A DNA stretch of 64,000 nucleotides from Rikenellaceae bacterium (GTDB taxonomy: Bacteria; Bacteroidota; Bacteroidia; Bacteroidales; Rikenellaceae): positions 248,001-312,000 of the forward strand of contig CABJAJ010000002.1 in assembly GCA_902363575.1 (NCBI GenBank). The letters run 5' to 3'. The position numbers were made by a program, and so were the translations under genes. The first letter of the stretch is position 1. Each line of letters starts with the position of its first letter. Shown here in pieces: positions 60,279-64,000 of this stretch. The notes beneath the pieces are model-generated. The model was given only the letters and a program-made list of their open reading frames with translations, was not told the DNA's origin and searched no databases.

Positions 60279-61646
60279 TTAGAAGTTATACTGTACCATC
60301 AGGTTAGCACGGTTGGCGTGGTTCTTAAGACCGTCCATGTTCTCGCGCGTGCCATAGAGGTATTCACCGGCAAGCTTGAAGCGCGGGGTGATGTTCCAGA
60401 AGATGTTACCGAAGATATACTGACCCTCGCGGTATTCGTTCTCGGCATAGAAACCGTTGCGCTTGGCCACCGTCACGGCCGAGTAACCGCCGGCGATGTG
60501 GAGCTTGCCCGGCACCAGGTTGATCTGGGCGGCAGCCTGCCAGCCGTACATCGGGGTGGTCTGGATCCGTTCGTAGTTGCCGGGGTTGGGCGTGAAGTCG
60601 AGGCCCGAACCGGTCAAATCCTGAATGTAAGGCGTGATGCCCTGCCCGTAAACGCCGTTGAAGAAGAGGTCGAAGGCTTTCCAGATGCGGATGTGACCGC
60701 TGCCCTGAACGCCCCAGCCGAAGTAGGAGGTGTTGTTGCCCGTGCGCGTATTGTGCATATAAATATCGCGGAACACGGCGGATGCGCGGATGTGGCTCGA
60801 CCGGTTGCGTCCCCACGACAACTGCAGATAAACCGGGAAGTCGGGCACGCGCTGCGGAATCGGCGCGAAGTTGGGACCGTAGGTGCCGCTCACGTTGGGA
60901 AGCTCGGCCGCCATACCCATCTGGAAGACGTCCTTCCATACCGAGAACTGGTAGCGGATCATCGTGGCGAAGTTGAAGTTATAGGCATTGGGACCCTGGA
61001 AGTCAATGGTCTGCGGAGCGGCCAGCAGGTCGCAGAAAGTGGTTACGTCGCGTCCGAAGGTAAACCCGCCCAGCGAGACGTAAGCCGAACGCACACGCGG
61101 CGTATAGCTGTTCTCCGAGCCGCCGCGGAAATCGGCGTCGATGAATACGACGATGCGGCCGAGCTTGTTGGAATTGGTCACCGCCTTGAGGTAAATACGC
61201 GACGTGGTGGCGTCCATCATCAGCTTTTGACGGTTGGCATAGGTCTCCTGCATCGGGATGTCGTAGGGTATGAAGTCGATGTTATTGACACCTCCGTCGA
61301 AATCATAACCGGCGCGCAGGTTGATGTAACCGCCCACCGCGAAAGAGAACTTGTTGTTCTTGGTCGTGAAGATGAACTGGGGCTTCTCGACCTGCTGGAA
61401 ACCGAGCCGGTGCGTATCGCGGTAGTCCTGAATGGCGCTCTCGACCGCCAGACGGTTCAGCGCCGCAGCCTCCATTGCGGCATCGCAACCCTCATTTGTA
61501 TATATGGTGTCGGTCTCATGCACGGAAATCAGATAGACCGTCGGCGAGTACTCGCCCTCCTTCGCATTGCCTGCGCCGGAGTAGCTTTGGGCTGATGCCG
61601 TCGAGACAACTAACAGAGCCACAATCAAAAGTCGAATTGTTTTCAT
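60279..61646 (-). CDS. Outer-membrane porin (DcaP-like beta-barrel)
   Basis: 455-residue outer-membrane protein. Signal peptide KTIRLLIVALLVVSTASAQ, then an N-terminal helical segment (DAAMEAAALNRLAVESAIQD) resembling the coiled-coil lead of DcaP-type trimeric porins, then a barrel of alternating strands (FSFAVGGYINLRAGYDF, RSAYVSLGGFTFGRDVTTF, KLHIAGGYSAVTVAKR) ending in a terminal Phe (LMVQYNF) as required for barrel insertion. Probably a diffusion porin for small acids or peptides; substrate unknown. Monocistronic with its own terminator. Confidence 0.83.
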   Translation of the reverse strand: MKTIRLLIVALLVVSTASAQSYSGAGNAKEGEYSPTVYLISVHETDTIYTNEGCDAAMEAAALNRLAVESAIQDYRDTHRLGFQQVEKPQFIFTTKNNKFSFAVGGYINLRAGYDFDGGVNNIDFIPYDIPMQETYANRQKLMMDATTSRIYLKAVTNSNKLGRIVVFIDADFRGGSENSYTPRVRSAYVSLGGFTFGRDVTTFCDLLAAPQTIDFQGPNAYNFNFATMIRYQFSVWKDVFQMGMAAELPNVSGTYGPNFAPIPQRVPDFPVYLQLSWGRNRSSHIRASAVFRDIYMHNTRTGNNTSYFGWGVQGSGHIRIWKAFDLFFNGVYGQGITPYIQDLTGSGLDFTPNPGNYERIQTTPMYGWQAAAQINLVPGKLHIAGGYSAVTVAKRNGFYAENEYREGQYIFGNIFWNITPRFKLAGEYLYGTRENMDGLKNHANRANLMVQYNF

Positions 61647-61807
61647 AAGCTGATTTTGTTTTGTTTTAAATAACGTACTTTAGGTGATATGTTTAGTTTT
61701 TGTAACACAGGCAGTTATTATTCAAACATGCGTTAAGCAAGTTATATGCCAAATGATCCTGCACAATATTTGATTTTCGCCCACGACGGATATTCGCCGT
61801 GTTTTCG

Positions 61808-61815
61808 TATCTTTG
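61808..61815 (+). promoter_or_regulatory. -7 element of the metallophosphoesterase gene
   Basis: TATCTTTG, perfect TAnnTTTG, 22 bp before ATG 61838. No good -33 partner at 19-20 bp. Confidence 0.5.
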
Positions 61816-61837
61816 CGGCACGCATTGAATTTTGCTT

Positions 61838-63013
61838 ATGTACTGGTTTATAGCCCTCATATCGCTCTTCGCGATGGCCGTGGATGCCCTCTTCTACCGC
61901 CTTCGCATCCGCCGCCGCGTCAAATCCCGCGCCGGACGCATCGCTTTCGTCTGCTTTGCGTTGGTGTCCGATCTGATGCCGGCTTTCATCCTGCTGTTCT
62001 ACCGTCTGCTGCCCGACAACCCGACCCCGGCTGTCAAGGCGGCCATGTGGCTCATGTTCGTCTATCTGCTGACGCTCCTGCCGCGCCTGGCCTACTACCT
62101 GGTCAGCCTGCTGGGACGCCGCCCAGCCGTAAGACTGGTCGCAATGGCGGCAGCACTGGGATGCGTCGCGCTGCTCGTCTGGGGCGCAGTCCGTGGCAGG
62201 CGGGCCATTGTGGTCAATCGCGTGACCATCGCTTCCGACCGCCTGCCGGAAGCGTTCCGGGGCCTGCGCATCGTGCAGTTTTCGGATACGCATATCGGGT
62301 CGATGGTCAATTCCCGGCGGGAACTGCGGGCACTGGTCGATACGATCAACGGCCTGCGTCCCGATCTGGTGGTGTTCAGCGGCGACCTGGTCAATATCCG
62401 CTACACCGAGCTCGACCAGCCGGCCCGTGAGATTCTGGGGGCTATCCGCGCTCCGTTCGGGGTCGTCTCGACCCTCGGCAACCACGACGTGGGAATATAC
62501 GTCAAGGATACGGTGGCGCTTCCGCCGGAGGTCAATACCGCGCGACTGATCGGACTGCAGCGGGAAATGGGGTGGAATATGCTGCTGGACTCGACCGTTT
62601 ACCTGCATAGGGGAGGGGATTCGATCTCCCTGTCCGGAGTTTCGTTCGACCGCTCGATGTACCGGTTCCGCCATACGGCCGACGTTGCTATACCCGGCCT
62701 GGAGCCGGTGTATGCAGGGGTGCCGGCCGAGCTGTTCAACGTGACGGTTTCGCATCTTCCGCAATTGCGGCACAATATCGCCGATCTGGGCTACGGCGAC
62801 CTGATCCTGGCCGGGCATGTGCACAGCATGCAGATTAAAATGCGCATCGGGAAACGTCGGTTCTCCCCTGCACAATGGTTTTACGACGAATGGAGCGGCC
62901 TGTACGACAACGACGGACACCGGCTCTATATCAACGACGGCATCGGCTACGTCGGTTTTCCGATGCGGCTGGGTGCCTATCCCGAAGTAACCCTTTTTGT
63001 GCTGGAACGATGA
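61838..63013 (+). CDS. Membrane-anchored metallophosphoesterase
   Basis: 391-residue protein. About four N-terminal membrane segments (residues 1-130: WFIALISLFAMAVDALFY; ALVSDLMPAFILLFYRLL; AMWLMFVYLLTLLPRLAYYL; LVAMAAALGCVALLVWGAV) carry a calcineurin-like phosphoesterase with all metal motifs: FSDTHIGS, FSGDLVN, LGNHDVG, VSHLP and AGHVHSMQ. This is the YkuE/YaeI-like group, some of which cleave UDP-diacylglucosamine or phosphodiesters at the membrane; substrate here unknown. The stop overlaps the RibD start (ATGA). Confidence 0.88.
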   Translation: MYWFIALISLFAMAVDALFYRLRIRRRVKSRAGRIAFVCFALVSDLMPAFILLFYRLLPDNPTPAVKAAMWLMFVYLLTLLPRLAYYLVSLLGRRPAVRLVAMAAALGCVALLVWGAVRGRRAIVVNRVTIASDRLPEAFRGLRIVQFSDTHIGSMVNSRRELRALVDTINGLRPDLVVFSGDLVNIRYTELDQPAREILGAIRAPFGVVSTLGNHDVGIYVKDTVALPPEVNTARLIGLQREMGWNMLLDSTVYLHRGGDSISLSGVSFDRSMYRFRHTADVAIPGLEPVYAGVPAELFNVTVSHLPQLRHNIADLGYGDLILAGHVHSMQIKMRIGKRRFSPAQWFYDEWSGLYDNDGHRLYINDGIGYVGFPMRLGAYPEVTLFVLER

Positions 63014-64000
63014 AAGTCTTTGCCTCGGTCGCCCTCTCTGCAGACGGCTGCCTCGACGACAACTCCCCGGAACGGCTCGTGCTCTCAACTCCCGGCGACT
63101 GGGCGGAGGTATATCGCCTGCGCGCATCGAGCGACGCCATTCTGGTCGGAGCGGAAACCCTGCGGCGCGACGACCCTTCGCTGTTGGTGAAGGGGGAGGA
63201 GCTGCGCCGGGAACGCATCGCGGCGGGCAAATGCCCCGACCTGGTGAAAGCGACCCTCACGCGAAGCTGCGACCTGCAGCCCGACATGAAATTCTTTACA
63301 CGGGGAGAGGCCCCCAGGATCGTCTTTACCTCCTGCGATCCTCCGATCTGGCTCGAAAGGGCGGCGGAGGTCATCCGTGCGCCGCACGTTTCGGCCGCAT
63401 TCATCGTCACCGAACTGGAGAAGCGGGGGATCGGGCGGCTCTTCGTGGAGGGCGGAGCCGAAACGCTGCATATGTTTTTCCGCGAAGGACTGGTCGATAC
63501 CTTCCGCCTTGCGGTCAATCCCGCCGTGCGGGTGGACGATCCGTCGGCGCCCCGGCTGGAGTGGGCCGAAGCCTGCCGTACGGCGCCCTCCACCACCGAA
63601 CGGATCGACGGCATGGAAGTCACCACCTACCATCTGCGGCCCGACCGCGAACAGGAGGAGAGGCGACAACTGGCCGAGGCGATCGAGCTGAGCCGCAGGT
63701 GTGTTCCCTGCGCGAGCTGCTACCGGGTGGGGGCCGTCGCAGTGACGGCGTCGGGGGAGCGATTCACGGGATATACCCACGAAACCTCGGCCACGCATCA
63801 CGCCGAACAGGAAGCGGTCGCCAAAGCGCTGGCCGCAGGCGCCGACCTGCGGGGCGCAGTCATGTACTCCTCGATGGAGCCCTGCTCCTGCCGCCGCAGC
63901 GAACCCGAAAGCTGCTCCGACCTGCTCGTCAGGCTCGGTTTCGCCCGGGCGGTTTTCGCACTCTACGAGCCCGATTGCTTCGTGCGCTGCCAGGGGGCGC
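63010..64000 (+). CDS. RibD-type protein with reversed order: reductase then deaminase (3' end outside window)
   Basis: 330 codons, still open at the window edge. Residues about 1-215 form a RibD_C reductase domain (KVFASVALSADGCLDD; SDAILVGAETLRRDDPSLL; LFVEGGAETLHMFF). From about 220 a cytidine-deaminase-type domain follows: CVPCASCYRVGAVAV, HHAEQEAVAKAL (catalytic His-Ala-Glu) and MEPCSCRRSEPESCSD (zinc Cys pair). Canonical RibD has deaminase first. Together the domains would perform the second and third steps of riboflavin synthesis. Coupled to the phosphoesterase gene by ATGA. A reductase-deaminase of other nucleotide-like substrates is possible. Confidence 0.82.
   Translation, partial: MKVFASVALSADGCLDDNSPERLVLSTPGDWAEVYRLRASSDAILVGAETLRRDDPSLLVKGEELRRERIAAGKCPDLVKATLTRSCDLQPDMKFFTRGEAPRIVFTSCDPPIWLERAAEVIRAPHVSAAFIVTELEKRGIGRLFVEGGAETLHMFFREGLVDTFRLAVNPAVRVDDPSAPRLEWAEACRTAPSTTERIDGMEVTTYHLRPDREQEERRQLAEAIELSRRCVPCASCYRVGAVAVTASGERFTGYTHETSATHHAEQEAVAKALAAGADLRGAVMYSSMEPCSCRRSEPESCSDLLVRLGFARAVFALYEPDCFVRCQGA

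Overview
The window is 64 kb of a high-GC (about 60%) Bacteroidota chromosome. Evidence for the phylum: promoters of the TTTG-N19/20-TAnnTTTG type, lineage families such as DUF3276 and DUF4491, the Bacteroidota-type HtpG and Rex, and a general lack of strong Shine-Dalgarno sequences. High GC plus [FeFe]-hydrogenase genes suggests a gut Rikenellaceae / Alistipes-like fermenter. That genus assignment is inference. No rRNA, tRNA, CRISPR array or intact insertion sequence was seen.

Layout. 1-2369: 3' part of glyA, a DUF2461 gene and a secreted alpha/beta hydrolase. 2589-7585: a compact mannitol phosphotransferase operon (mtlA EIICBA, HPr, EI, mtlD), unusual for this phylum. 7808-13850: a nitroreductase, then on the minus strand glmS, an M20 dipeptidase, an NlpE-like lipoprotein and a GlmM-type mutase (amino-sugar supply). 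13984-20338: a plus-strand run with nucleoside phosphorylase, dnaN, a DnaQ-like exonuclease, a LysM/PBP-I protein, rex, a RibF lacking its kinase domain and a thioesterase. 20553-27682: EamA transporter, htpG, an SGNH/MBOAT O-acylation pair whose MBOAT is broken at a G9 homopolymer, an aldose epimerase and thioredoxin. 27717-39346: dnaE, DUF2007, aroE, DUF368 (PopT), DUF3276, then the ettA-hypothetical-hisS-S41 protease operon. 39670-52824: rubrerythrin, then the largest coherent system here, an [FeFe]-hydrogenase locus. 52945-56108: CapA-like protein, DUF4491, a DJ-1/PfpI protein and a nitroreductase. About 56.2-60.2 kb: an AT-rich island of small secreted proteins, gene fragments and a radical SAM gene. 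60279-64000: outer-membrane porin, metallophosphoesterase and a reversed-domain RibD cut by the window edge.

The hydrogenase locus has three blocks: the maturases HydE, HydG and HydF; a six-gene signalling-like block (DRTGG, GHKL ATPase, HydA-like protein without the proton-transfer cysteine, DRTGG, PHP phosphoesterase, GHKL ATPase); and the NAD-linked catalytic hydrogenase (small 2Fe-2S protein, HydB, HydA, HydC). The promoter of the catalytic block carries a perfect Rex-type operator, TTGTTATTTCGATAACAA, covering its -33 box, and rex itself lies in this window at 18661-19320. The likely logic is that a high NADH/NAD+ ratio releases Rex and switches on NADH/ferredoxin-linked H2 production. 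The middle block is the best candidate here for an undercharacterised system: a catalytically altered hydrogenase-like sensor surrounded by two GHKL ATPases, two DRTGG proteins and a phosphoesterase.

Two gene states need checking against reads or other strains: the G9 tract that splits the MBOAT gene, and an in-frame TAG in a small lipoprotein at 56527-56949.
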